Source: Ectopseudomonas composti (GTDB lineage: Bacteria; Pseudomonadota; Gammaproteobacteria; Pseudomonadales; Pseudomonadaceae). From it: a DNA stretch of 5,117 nt. Where the stretch lies: positions 1 to 5,117 of the forward strand of contig CAMPIF010000360.1 in NCBI GenBank assembly GCA_946886245.1, given 5' to 3'. Every line of letters starts with the position of its first letter. The first letter of the stretch is position 1. The translations under genes were made by a program, and so were the position numbers. The notes below the pieces were generated by a model that saw only the letters and a program-made list of their open reading frames with translations, searched no databases and was not told the DNA's origin. Positions 4,792 through 5,117 of the stretch are shown here, one piece after another.

Positions 4792-5117
4792 TCAAAGGGT
4801 GTTGCGACTGTCATCAGTCGATTTCTGAATGTCCATGTCTTCATGGACGTGCTGGTGCTCGGCGGCGGGGAATCGGAAACTGTCTGGATCGACGTCATGC
4901 TGGTAGCCGTGCAACTGCATGAAAAGCAGGTACACCCCGGCATAGAAAAGTCCCAGGTTGGCCATGTAGCTGAACCGCTTGAATGACGGTCGATGGCGCC
5001 ACAGTGCGAGCAAGGCAACCATGCCGGTGAGAGCCGCGATCTGGCCCAGCTCCACGCCCAGGTTGAAGCTGAGGATACGAAGCAGCATGGAGCCGCTGTC
5101 GTCGCCCAGCGGCAACT
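4792..5117 (-). CDS. HupE/UreJ-like membrane protein, C-terminal part (cut by right window edge)
   Basis: Only the last 108 or so residues are in view. They include LPLGDDSGS, then FNLGVELGQIAALTGM inside a hydrophobic segment, typical of the C-terminal part of HupE/UreJ-type proteins. A second hydrophobic segment (YMANLGLFYAGVYLLFM) follows, then a hydrophilic tail with HGYQH and EHQHVHED. HupE/UreJ proteins are linked to nickel or cobalt uptake, but larger HupE/UreJ-like members are poorly characterised, and the diagnostic N-terminal histidine motif is outside the window. The apparent first codon at 5115 is TTG within the conserved LPLG stretch, so it is not the true start; the frame should continue beyond 5117. 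The partial upstream codon ends in AG, so an in-frame TAG cannot be strictly excluded. The gene precedes the DUF6488-like gene by 28 bases on the same strand. The His-rich tail suggests metal binding. Confidence 0.75.
   Translation of the reverse strand, partial: LPLGDDSGSMLLRILSFNLGVELGQIAALTGMVALLALWRHRPSFKRFSYMANLGLFYAGVYLLFMQLHGYQHDVDPDSFRFPAAEHQHVHEDMDIQKSTDDSRNTL

Noticed and set aside
1..5117. CRISPR array, insertion sequence, tRNA or rRNA
   Set aside because: No regularly spaced repeats, transposase-like frame, terminal inverted repeats or tRNA-like cloverleaf could be seen.

Overview
This window is a compact heavy-metal efflux and sensing cluster. The DNA is GC-rich, and coding frames show strong G/C preference at third codon positions. 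The gene families suggest a beta-proteobacterium of the Burkholderiales type, probably an accessory metal-resistance region of a chromosome, plasmid or integrative element. That taxonomic call is inference: there is no rRNA, tRNA, integrase or insertion sequence to anchor it.

Layout. Positions 1-3935 are read leftwards on the minus strand. In transcription order they hold an MFS exporter with a histidine-rich tail (3935-2619, NreB-like); a roughly 200-base gap with a possible 50-residue small ORF and a short palindrome; a small membrane-anchored His-rich protein of unknown function (2419-1970); an RND periplasmic adaptor (1898-768, CzcB/CusB type); and the start of the heavy-metal RND pump (766 to beyond the left edge, CzcA/CusA type). 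The regulator gene reads rightwards on the plus strand (4036-4314) and encodes a CsoR/RcnR-family (DUF156) metal-sensing repressor of the DmeR/NreA kind. The 100-base gap between it and the MFS gene carries a G-tract flanked by inverted TATCC/GGATA arms, the type of operator this family uses. A second leftward group enters from the right edge: the C-terminal end of a HupE/UreJ-like membrane protein (about 5117-4792), then a small exported protein resembling DUF6488 (4763-4413). The regulator and this second group converge on a 98-base gap containing a terminator-like nested hairpin.

Working model. The repressor carries a Cys-His-Cys metal site plus N-terminal histidines, which fits a nickel or cobalt sensor better than a plain copper sensor. 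When metal binds, it would release the shared operator and induce the divergent MFS exporter (cytoplasm to periplasm). All minus-strand genes from the MFS gene leftwards point the same way with no clear terminator between them, so the RND adaptor and pump (periplasm to outside) may be induced with it. No outer-membrane channel gene (CzcC type) lies where it usually would, just before the adaptor. It may lie left of the window or be supplied from elsewhere. The HupE-like protein and its small exported partner add a second metal-related membrane module. The exact metal is not settled by sequence alone.
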